Shown here: positions 9,430 through 17,279 of the stretch, piece after piece
How the letters are laid out: every line of letters starts with the position of its first letter
Position numbering within the stretch: position 1 is the stretch's first letter
Source: Cylindrotheca closterium
Lineage: Eukaryota; Bacillariophyta; Bacillariophyceae; Bacillariales; Bacillariaceae
Assembly: GCA_933822405.4 (NCBI GenBank)
Contig: CAKOGP040000957.1
Location: 1 to 34,813, forward strand
Length of the DNA: 34,813 bases
Direction: 5' to 3'
Program-made: the position numbers and the translations under genes
Notes under the pieces: generated by a model
What the model saw: only the letters and a program-made list of their open reading frames with translations
What the model was told of the DNA's origin: nothing
The model's database searches: none

Positions 9430-9738
9430 TTATGTGAAGGCTGGAAACTCATCATTCTGGTCAAGGATATAATTCTCGAGCAGAACCTGCTTCGTTAGAT
9501 CACCCGAAATGTGGACGTGCGCTTTTGCAACAACTCTAGTAAATGTACGTGTCATGGAAACCTCCCGGATTTTCGTACGCAACCACGTCGTTTGGGGACT
9601 TAGGGCATCTGGTGCACCAATCGCCCGTCCAACTTCTTCCCTCAAATGTTTAGAAGAAAGCAATCTTGCCATTTTATCTTCGGGCAGTAGCCTAGGCAAA
9701 TGTTTAATGTTTTTAATCCAGTGAGAACAGAAATCGAA
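9430..9738 (-). CDS. Possible coding fragment of unknown nature
   Basis: A frame of about 100 codons is open on the minus strand between a stop at 9739-9741 and the stop at 9430. The first ATG is at 9672 (MARLLSSKHLREEVG, 80 residues). The composition looks protein-like, with an amphipathic start and the segment FTRVVAKAHVHISGDLTKQV, but I recognise no family. It may be an exon, a decayed gene or a chance frame. Confidence 0.25.
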   Translation of the reverse strand, partial: FDFCSHWIKNIKHLPRLLPEDKMARLLSSKHLREEVGRAIGAPDALSPQTTWLRTKIREVSMTRTFTRVVAKAHVHISGDLTKQVLLENYILDQNDEFPAFT

Positions 9739-9949
9739 CTATCAATCTGATCAAGACGACGAACCTTTCATTACTCGGTGAAACTTGTTGCCAGGAACTT
9801 GACCAGAACATGGCATTTGTGGACTGACTGACTGACTCCTTTTCCTTGCTTCTACAGTACGAGTAGTACAATACTCTACTTGAAAAAAGTTCAAATCTTG
9901 GACTTTTTTAGTCCTCCATTCATTTTTCGGACTGCAATCGGATCTGGTT

Positions 9950-9961
9950 GTACACGTGTAC
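9950..9961. promoter_or_regulatory. 12-bp palindrome GTACACGTGTAC, copy 1
   Basis: Perfect palindrome centred on CACGTG, the core bound by many bHLH and bZIP factors. Identical copies occur at 13710 and 31455. Confidence 0.45.
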
Positions 9962-10098
9962 CATGTAGCACCTGTGGCTCGAGGATGCTAGTGCTGGGTG
10001 AAGATAAAAGTCCTATTATGATAATTTCATCACAATTTGGCAACTTTGCAACCAAAAAGTCAGATCATTCTTGATACCTGCTGCCTCCTGTTGCATCC

Positions 10099-10136
10099 GT
10101 ACTACTACTATATCTACTAGCTACTAGTAGTAGTAC
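10099..10136. other. 12-bp inverted repeat with 14-nt spacer
   Basis: GTACTACTACTA at 10099-10110 pairs perfectly with TAGTAGTAGTAC at 10125-10136. A TACCGGTA word overlaps the right arm (10134-10141). Confidence 0.6.
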
Positions 10137-10682
10137 CGGTACTAGTAGGGGAGGAGGAGGTCGTCGTGCTAGTACCTATTCCTCCCCAAACAAACGTCCC
10201 ACTCAAAACCAGTGAGCAGCGCACCGGGTTCCGGGTACGGTGAGGGTGGTTCTTCTCCTTGGATCTTGGATTTTGAACTCGTCCAAATGCGTTCCGGCTC
10301 TATTTGGCAGTGTCTGTCCCTCATTTTTCGGCAGCACTTTTATCAGAGTGTTTCGGAATAGTGAGCCGAACTTTGGTTGATCAGAAACTAATTAGGAATT
10401 CTTTCGCTTTTTGTCATTGGTCACTTCGGCAGATTCGAAATTATCGCTATATCCCCGTGTGATTGGTCATTTCTCTTTCGATGACTGTTTGGCTTGTCGC
10501 TTTGCTCCTACCTTACATTTCTACGTGGAATGAATGGTCGGCTTGGTTTGGGACCTTCTAGCCGATAAACTGAGAATCAGTTTACCGGTACTAAAATTTT
10601 GGATCAGCATCGATTTTCTCACAATTTCCACATTGTGACACGATAAAGTATCTCAATCTTACCAAACTAAACAAAACCGAAG

Positions 10683-10694
10683 CATAAAAATATA
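10683..10694 (+). promoter_or_regulatory. TATA-like element of the 10746 gene
   Basis: CATAAAAATATA lies 63 bp before the ATG and matches the word upstream of the 6322 gene. Confidence 0.4.
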
Positions 10695-10698
10695 GTGC

Positions 10699-10740
10699 CA
10701 TCACACATCACATCACATCACATCACACATCACATCACAT
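10699..10740 (+). repeat. CATCACA-type repeat in the 5' leader
   Basis: Imperfect CATCA/CATCACA units fill the space between the TATA-like element and the ATG at 10746. A related CATCACATCA stretch precedes the 16393 start, and CATCATCAAC the 3831 start. Confidence 0.75.
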
Positions 10741-10745
10741 TCAAC

Positions 10746-11210
10746 ATGACTCAAACTATCAAAAATACCAACATTGGAACAATTTCATCTGGACTTCAAA
10801 CTCCAACCAACAGACAAATACTGACGCTTGTTACGCCTCCCGAAAGTCCCTCCAAGAATCAAAAATCAGTTGATGTCAATGGTCGCAAGAGGCAGCGCAC
10901 TGTGAAGGCTTGTGAAGACGAATCCCTCTTCCTACCCATGCTCAATGACTGCGATTCACCAGTCTGTTTCCCCCGCTACCGAAGATCCGCACAGACTGAC
11001 GAGATCTGCACGAGGCCACCAGCTTCACCTACAGTCGTGCCACTGCCATCACATTTTGATGACGATTACGACGACAAGAGTCCAAGTATCTTTTCCTTGG
11101 CTCCCAGATACCAAGGGGAACGAATCATTGACATGTCTGAAGTTACTTCCAACAAGCGCTTCAGGCTGACTCCAAGTACCAAGTCCATTTTCTTGCCGCT
11201 CGATCTTTAG
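10746..11210 (+). CDS. Small basic protein of the SLFLP / LxPR family, member 4
   Basis: 154 residues, single exon, function unknown. TPPESPSK at residues 30-37 contains an S-P-x-K site of the kind used by cyclin-dependent kinases. The basic patch GRKRQR is at 46-51, EDESLFLPMLNDCD at 57-70, VVPLPSHFDDDYDD at 97-110, IFSLAPR at 115-121, and a second SIFLPL at 147-152. TPPxSPSK, ESLFLP, SHFD and LAPR are all shared with the 3831 gene, so these two are the closest relatives. The ATG has TTCAAC in front. Largely disordered and presumably nuclear (inference). Confidence 0.75.
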   Translation: MTQTIKNTNIGTISSGLQTPTNRQILTLVTPPESPSKNQKSVDVNGRKRQRTVKACEDESLFLPMLNDCDSPVCFPRYRRSAQTDEICTRPPASPTVVPLPSHFDDDYDDKSPSIFSLAPRYQGERIIDMSEVTSNKRFRLTPSTKSIFLPLDL

Positions 11211-12318
11211 TGAGAAAGCAATCACTTTTCCAGCAGACAAACGATCTTTTTGCGCGAGATTGGTACTACGTTTATACAACATACATGATTTCATACAATG
11301 ATACTAATAATACATGTGTTACACTCAGCCATCATGGTACAGTAGATACAATACACTCATTCTAGGCATGATGCTATACTCTAGTTCTTGGCATGATACT
11401 TCGATCAGAAATCACTCGGGATTCCAAGAGTCGTTTCAAGCTCAAGCACATCAAATTGATTAGTAGCTATTGTACACTAAACTTAAACCCCCAAACTTGC
11501 CAAAGAAGCTGCTATCCATATCCGCAACAATGGTGAAACAGGAAACTAAACCAAATTAAGTCATGCTAGCTACTAGTCCTTGTTTCTCATTTCACTCGTG
11601 CTTGCCATCATGCATGGTGAGAAAAGAGATGACATCTTAACTGGGTCCCGGTTGACATTTTGGCTGACACTAATCAATCAATGCGAATCAAACATATTCT
11701 TTTCCCAATGACGGAAGTTGTTATATAAAAGAAAGCAAGATAATGACATTGATGGATTTTGGCTTCCATGGAATAGTCATTACGCCCAAACTTCCAATTT
11801 GACTGCATTTTCGGAAAGAATAGAGCGGCAAACCGCAATGCAAAGCCCGTCGGACTGTCAGCTGTCAGGGACACTCAACTTGACCCCCGTTTTTTGTCGT
11901 TGCAGTTTCAACCAAAGCTCCGTCATGAAATCAGGAACTTGAAACTTGGTTTTCCCGTGGGGTACTGTATTAGTTTCGTGGAGTTCGATGTTTGCAGTAC
12001 AGGTATTTTAAAATACCACTGTGCTGCATACATACACTGAACCATAGAAGCTCGTTCTGAGAATCACCATCTTCTGGGTTTTATTGTTTGCAGCACTTCA
12101 CTCGAGATCTCCTTCGTAGAACGTAGAACTACAGTATAGATTTGACTATGACTGTCTCATGGATATCAACGAAGAAGCTACTAAAGTACATACCGGTACT
12201 ACCATATATATTATGTAGTCCGTCATATTAAAATACAAGTAATGCGGTAATCGACCAATCGACTGAATGAATCTTTTACGGACCGGACGATGTACGGTCT
12301 GTCATTTGAATTCTGGAT

Positions 12319-13194
12319 NNNNNNNNNNNNNNNNNNNNNNNNNNNNNNNNNNNNNNNNNNNNNNNNNNNNNNNNNNNNNNNNNNNNNNNNNNNNNNNNNN
12401 NNNNNNNNNNNNNNNNNNNNNNNNNNNNNNNNNNNNNNNNNNNNNNNNNNNNNNNNNNNNNNNNNNNNNNNNNNNNNNNNNNNNNNNNNNNNNNNNNNNN
12501 NNNNNNNNNNNNNNNNNNNNNNNNNNNNNNNNNNNNNNNNNNNNNNNNNNNNNNNNNNNNNNNNNNNNNNNNNNNNNNNNNNNNNNNNNNNNNNNNNNNN
12601 NNNNNNNNNNNNNNNNNNNNNNNNNNNNNNNNNNNNNNNNNNNNNNNNNNNNNNNNNNNNNNNNNNNNNNNNNNNNNNNNNNNNNNNNNNNNNNNNNNNN
12701 NNNNNNNNNNNNNNNNNNNNNNNNNNNNNNNNNNNNNNNNNNNNNNNNNNNNNNNNNNNNNNNNNNNNNNNNNNNNNNNNNNNNNNNNNNNNNNNNNNNN
12801 NNNNNNNNNNNNNNNNNNNNNNNNNNNNNNNNNNNNNNNNNNNNNNNNNNNNNNNNNNNNNNNNNNNNNNNNNNNNNNNNNNNNNNNNNNNNNNNNNNNN
12901 NNNNNNNNNNNNNNNNNNNNNNNNNNNNNNNNNNNNNNNNNNNNNNNNNNNNNNNNNNNNNNNNNNNNNNNNNNNNNNNNNNNNNNNNNNNNNNNNNNNN
13001 NNNNNNNNNNNNNNNNNNNNNNNNNNNNNNNNNNNNNNNNNNNNNNNNNNNNNNNNNNNNNNNNNNNNNNNNNNNNNNNNNNNNNNNNNNNNNNNNNNNN
13101 NNNNNNNNNNNNNNNNNNNNNNNNNNNNNNNNNNNNNNNNNNNNNNNNNNNNNNNNNNNNNNNNNNNNNNNNNNNNNNNNNNNNNNNNNNNNNN
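12319..13194. other. Assembly gap (876 N)
   Basis: A run of 876 unknown bases. Flanks are ordinary intergenic sequence. The true content and size are unknown; a gene could be hidden here. Confidence 1.
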
Positions 13195-13709
13195 TATGAA
13201 CAATACCTGCTGAATGTTAATGCGAATGAAATCATGTGGTGGTCATTCGCACACACACAAGTAATTTTCCCAGATGGTACACTTACCTATTTGCACTGCT
13301 TTCGGCATTTTTGAGTCATGGGTCATGCGCTTGCACCATTCATTCGATACTGCTGTTGCTCAAGTGACAAATGGCGGTAGCAGTATTCCTCCACATGCAA
13401 GATTCCAGATGGAAATTCTTGGAACTTCGTCATCAATCACCAGTTTAGTCATCCTATAATACTCTTCTTATCGGTGGTTGAGTGAGTCGAATTTGGACAA
13501 TCTTTAGGCACCTGATTATACTGATTACCACTAACTACAGTAGCGATTGATTTACCTACCGGTATTGATCCATTAGGTTTTGGGAATGGGGGTGTTTCTT
13601 GGGGAATTCATTTGAATGGCTAAACGCCGCGCTATCTGGTTATTTTCGCACATAGTACCGGTATTATATGTACAGTATAGCGAGGTACAGATATAGTAGG
13701 TGTAGTACC

Positions 13710-13721
13710 GTACACGTGTAC
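13710..13721. promoter_or_regulatory. 12-bp palindrome GTACACGTGTAC, copy 2
   Basis: Lies 111 bp upstream of the ATG of the phytocyanin-like gene, inside a cluster of GTAC-containing words (13656-13735). Confidence 0.5.
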
Positions 13722-13831
13722 GTGTACTGTACCTGGTTGAAGAAAAAATCTGTCAGACATTTGGCATTGGACTATACGCATCATAATATTGAAGATATCC
13801 AATCATCACATCCAATCCGGTCATAATACTA

Positions 13832-14611
13832 ATGGCAGTCTTATTCCGACTGCATGTATCATGTCATGATCGTCTTAGCCTAGTACCGGTACCGGTATGC
13901 CTATTCTGGGTTTTGGTGGTTGTGAGTCTCTTCAGCAGCAGCTACCATCAGGCGTCGGCTGAAGAAATTGAAATTGTAATTGTAATCGATCCTTGGATCA
14001 TTCCGTTTGACAACCTCCCGTATCCGGCAAGGTCAGCGGTTCAAGGAGACGTGGTTTCGTTTCGCTACAGCGGGAATCACAATGTCTATGTGTCTTTACA
14101 TTCAAGTTCTGACTCTCAAACAGGCGACGACGACAACGAGTCATCCTTTCGATGTGACACGCAAAATGCGACAATTGTGGGTGCTTCGGGTGCCAGCATT
14201 GCCAACTATACTTTGCCGCTATCAGATGGCAGTAGCAGCAGCAGCAGCAGCAGTCAGAGTTTGATAACAACTGCGACCTTCTTTTGCAACTACACAAGCC
14301 ACTGTGAACGAGGTCAGCAGCTTCAATTCAACATTTATCCTTCAAGAGACAACATTCCTCCAACACAAGCCCCTTCAATAATTCCGACCATGCTTCCATC
14401 GACATCTGTACCAAGTATGGCTCCAACAGTGGAAGTGACCGCACCTCCATTTGTGCCGCTATTCAATACCACTTTCGCGCCAACGACGTCCGGTTTGGCT
14501 TCTCAGGCTAGTAGTAGGCCTTATTTGCCTTTGATGAGAATATGGAATTTATCCAATGCAATGGCATCATTGCTGAGTATTGTTGTCACGGTCCAGCTGT
14601 TGCTTCAGTAA
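13832..14611 (+). CDS. Phytocyanin-like (stellacyanin-type) cupredoxin, secreted and probably GPI-anchored
   Basis: 259 residues. A hydrophobic segment at about 22-42 ending ASA-EE is a signal peptide. The domain at about 46-168 has GDVVSFRYSGNHNV with copper-type H83, Cys108, and FFCNYTSHCERGQQ with C152, H157, C158 and Q162. The C-x4-HC-x3-Q spacing is that of stellacyanin-type phytocyanins: Cys, two His and an axial Gln bind copper, while C108 and C158 would form the disulfide. Several N-x-T/S sites fit secretion. A Ser run breaks the domain at 134-141. A Pro/Thr/Ser-rich stalk follows, then a hydrophobic tail (AMASLLSIVVTVQLLL), typical of GPI attachment. It probably transfers electrons or binds copper at the cell surface. 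The N-terminus before the signal core is long, so the start is less sure. Confidence 0.78.
   Translation: MAVLFRLHVSCHDRLSLVPVPVCLFWVLVVVSLFSSSYHQASAEEIEIVIVIDPWIIPFDNLPYPARSAVQGDVVSFRYSGNHNVYVSLHSSSDSQTGDDDNESSFRCDTQNATIVGASGASIANYTLPLSDGSSSSSSSSQSLITTATFFCNYTSHCERGQQLQFNIYPSRDNIPPTQAPSIIPTMLPSTSVPSMAPTVEVTAPPFVPLFNTTFAPTTSGLASQASSRPYLPLMRIWNLSNAMASLLSIVVTVQLLLQ
14234..14253 (+). repeat. (AGC)n run encoding polyserine
   Basis: A trinucleotide run inside the cupredoxin gene, encoding a Ser tract in what should be a loop before the copper-binding Cys strand. Confidence 0.9.
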
Positions 14612-14639
14612 ATTCTGAACCAGATGCATCCATATGCAT

Positions 14640-15490
14640 TCTATAAAGCATGGGAGTTCCTTTGGATTGATGCTATAGTGCTGTTTGGCGTCGTCAAGCA
14701 CAAGTGCTCATCTGAAAGTAATTAGCAACATACATTGGACGAGTACCAGTTGCTATCAATGGGCGCTATTATCCGTTTGAAGCGAATACTTGGTACTCAG
14801 CCAGGACTCAGGTTCATCGCAATTCAAGATGTTGTACTTGATTGCTGATCTGATTTTTTAAAATGAATTGAACTGGGAAAACAACCTCCTCCTCAACATA
14901 TTGTGCCAGCGCAGTATAGGAGAGTTATATAATTCATGATCCGCAAGTGCGCCGTTCTTTATTCCAACCTTTGTTTCAACAACCGGGTTGGCTTCGGTTT
15001 TAGTACCTACGGGTGCTAGCTAGACGCGAAAAGCATTCAGATGAATCGCAATTCAAGATATTGTGATATACACCGGCGGTATTATGTCCATTTTGGATAA
15101 TTCTCTGGAGTCCCTTGGATTGACATTTGTTCAAGCTGTGTATCGTGCCAGCAGTTGGAGAGTTTCTAATGCACGACCGAAGGTGAATTTAATGCACGAC
15201 CGAAAGTGAATTCAACATACCTCGGAACTGACAGCGATTCATTTCAAGAGCACAAGCCACACAAATGACAAACTTTTGATGCTCCTCCTGATCAGAAACG
15301 GTTAACGTCCATCACTTCAAATATGGGTATCCGTTGTCTACCAGACCTTCCTCCAATCAATGGACAAGGAATCATCGTTTTTGTTGCAACCTTTGCCCTA
15401 ACAAGCCGGCTTGGCTTCTCAGGCTATTAGTAAGTACTGTCTATGGGTGCTATTGTTTCTTCGAAATGAATGTGCTGTACTCAGGCTCCA
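14640..15490. repeat. Degenerate duplicated segments, partly resembling the cupredoxin 3' coding end
   Basis: TTGGCTTCTCAGGCTA at 15411-15426 is identical to 14495-14510 in the cupredoxin gene, and flanks of about 20 bp on the left also align. A weaker copy lies at 14968-15000. Other paired segments: AATCGCAATTCAAGAT (15044-15059; 14815-14830 differs only at its first base), GTGCCAGC with flanks (14904 and 15147), and GGAGTTCCTTTGGATTGA (14651) with GGAGTCCCTTGGATTGA (15106). Copies are diverged and rearranged, and open frames are broken. Confidence 0.55.
15168..15213. repeat. 23-bp tandem duplication
   Basis: AATGCACGACCGAAGGTGAATTT is followed at once by a copy with two mismatches. Confidence 0.9.
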
Positions 15491-15958
15491 GCCCCATTGA
15501 AAAAATAGTGACATATGCAGGATTCCCGACAATGCTCCATCACTCGAATGCCATCATGCTTGCTTTGATTTCTCGAATGGTATGTTCTGAACCGTTGACC
15601 ACTCCTCACCAGTTCTGCTGTGCACACACAACGGAAGCGCAAAGCACACAGAATAGAAGCTTGCGGGTCTCTTGTATCCGCCACGATTGATGTAGCTTTG
15701 ATGAGGCGGATGATGCTTTGCGATATAATATGAGAGCACGTGTGACATCACGTTGTCCGCGAAACTCATCGTTCAAGCGTTGAACAGCTGTGCTTACCTC
15801 TACAGTATAGTGAGCAGAATGAGTAGTATATATCTTCGTTTCATGGATTAGCTTATATGTATTATGCAAGATGTATTTATAAAACTAGGGAAAAAATTGT
15901 ACATCAAGAGACTCTTTCACTCTTTCTCAAAACGAGTTGAGTCTCACATAATCAGTAC

Positions 15959-16393
15959 TTAATCAAAGGACAGCAGCAGCTTCTTTGGAAAGTTTAATCT
16001 GCATAGTTCTTCGTCTTCTTCGATGTCGCTGTCGCTTTCATCTTCACGACGCCTTTTCGCTCTGTTCAGGTTCTGACACCTTGGTGTCACCAATACTGGA
16101 AGAGATTCACTCTTCCTGGCTGTGGTCTGCCCAGATGGAGTCTGCTGTGAGGAGGCCTCATTGCGAGGCCGAAGGGCAAAGCGGTTACATGGAAAGTTCT
16201 GCCTCGTTGGTTCTTCGAAAGTCAATGGCAAGAGAACAGATTGGGGCACGTGCTTCGAGACCATCAGTGTTCTGCTATTGAGACTCTCGGAACCCATTTT
16301 CCGTTGTGGAGGAGGCATCATATGACACGAACGGTCCTGGTTGGAGGTTGGGCTCCTTGGTGATCTGTAGGGTCTTTCTTGTGCAAGCATCAT
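15959..16393 (-). CDS. Small basic protein of the SLFLP / LxPR family, member 5
   Basis: 144 residues, unknown function. The N-terminus has RSPRSPTS (residues 10-17), proline-directed sites next to Arg. QSVLLPLTFEEP lies at 51-62, RFALRPRNEA at 71-80, ESLPVLVTPR at 96-105, the basic patch RAKRRRED at 111-118, then an acidic run (DSDIEEDEE) and a Lys/Leu end. Hydrophobic-LP followed by LRPR places it with the four plus-strand members, though it is the most diverged. The start has ATCAAC before ATG and a CATCACATCA stretch about 60 bp upstream, as in the 10746 leader. The frame is open further upstream, but the ATG at 16393 suits the family length. Confidence 0.65.
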   Translation of the reverse strand: MMLAQERPYRSPRSPTSNQDRSCHMMPPPQRKMGSESLNSRTLMVSKHVPQSVLLPLTFEEPTRQNFPCNRFALRPRNEASSQQTPSGQTTARKSESLPVLVTPRCQNLNRAKRRREDESDSDIEEDEELCRLNFPKKLLLSFD

Positions 16394-17279
16394 GTTGATA
16401 TTGAAAATGAGGCGTTTGTAGCACTTTATTGTGTGATGAATAAAATGATGTGATGGAGAATTGAAAAAAAACGAATTCTTTCTTGGAAGCAGATTTGGTT
16501 TTCCCGGAAAAACTATATTCAGTGGTAGCTCTACGGCCAATAGAGACACTCATGTAACTAAAAATGTCGCTGCCAAGTCGCAGAAGAATTCACTTACGAC
16601 CTTTGGACCCCAAGCCATCATTCCGTCAGAATGACACCTATGTGCTGTCCGGTGCTCCCGTTGGAACTCCCTATGTAAATTTCATTGTTTCCGTTGACAT
16701 CAAAATTCTCATGCGGTGATTGGATTGTGTCAGTCTTGACATCTAGTTCTCGCATCACATGTTCGATTTGGAGAAGGTTTTCAAATTTTCGAGCAGAATG
16801 AGAATATTTGATTCCCTGGAAATGTTTACTTAAGGGTGTGTCCCACTGGACCTCTTCCCTATATACATTTTTTTGATAGGTCCCACTGGGGGGACTGGGG
16901 GGCCTCAAGAAGTACGTGTACCTACCTAGTACCACAGGAAGTGGTCAGAATAATATCAACTGGGGAACAATAATTCATGAGAATGTCAGCTGTTACAAAA
17001 AAGATTCGCTTCTTCCTTTGTTCGATCTGTCGTTTGTTTTGTTCAAACGGAAAAATCTCGTTTTTAGGTACCACACGGTCCCCGTCTAAGATTTTGGAAT
17101 CGGTGAGGCTCCGCTTGAGATTTTGGAATCGGTATTTACTTATCGTATGTTTCTACTAGGGAGTTTTGAATCGGTTTTGTAACTGTGGGTATAGTTTCGA
17201 GTTTTTTACACACATGTTCAGAATTTTGGAATCGATAGTGGTTACGCTCGGAAGGTCACAACTTCGTACTGTTAGTCAG
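16394..17279. other. Intergenic region
   Basis: A minus-strand frame of 105 codons at 16618-16935 has no recognisable motif and is not called. From 17089 to 17236 there are four copies of a GATTTTGGAATCGG-like word just beyond the 3' end of the ATPase gene. Confidence 0.5.
17089..17236. repeat. Four interspersed copies of a GATTTTGGAATCGG-like word
   Basis: Near-identical copies begin at about 17090, 17119, 17161 (one base shorter) and 17221, at irregular spacing. All lie within 200 bp of the ATPase stop codon, in its likely 3' UTR or just beyond. Read from that gene's strand the word is CCGATTCCAAAATC. Confidence 0.75.

Larger units (their letters stand above)
9216..10745. other. Large intergenic region rich in palindromic words
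   Basis: Contains a doubtful coding fragment (9430-9738), the palindrome GTACACGTGTAC at 9950, the hairpin at 10099-10136, TACCGGTA at 10134 and 10583, TACAGTA near 9854, and the leader of the 10746 gene. Confidence 0.5.
11211..13831. other. Intergenic region including an assembly gap
   Basis: No gene is supported on either side of the gap. Contains TACCGGTA at 12191, 13557 and 13656, several TACAGTA or TACTGTA words (11338, 11965, 12131, 13539, 13670, 13724), and the palindrome at 13710 close to the next gene. Open frames spanning the N run are artefacts. Confidence 0.5.
14612..15958. other. Intergenic region with decayed duplicated segments
   Basis: No intact gene. It contains several related segments (see the repeat entry), a 23-bp tandem duplication, and TACAGTA near 15800. 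Confidence 0.55.

Noticed and set aside
12223..13256. Several 300-codon open frames on both strands
   Set aside because: They consist of unknown residues across the N gap and carry no information.
16618..16935. 105-codon minus-strand frame
   Set aside because: No recognisable motif, no family resemblance to neighbours, and composition typical of spacer.
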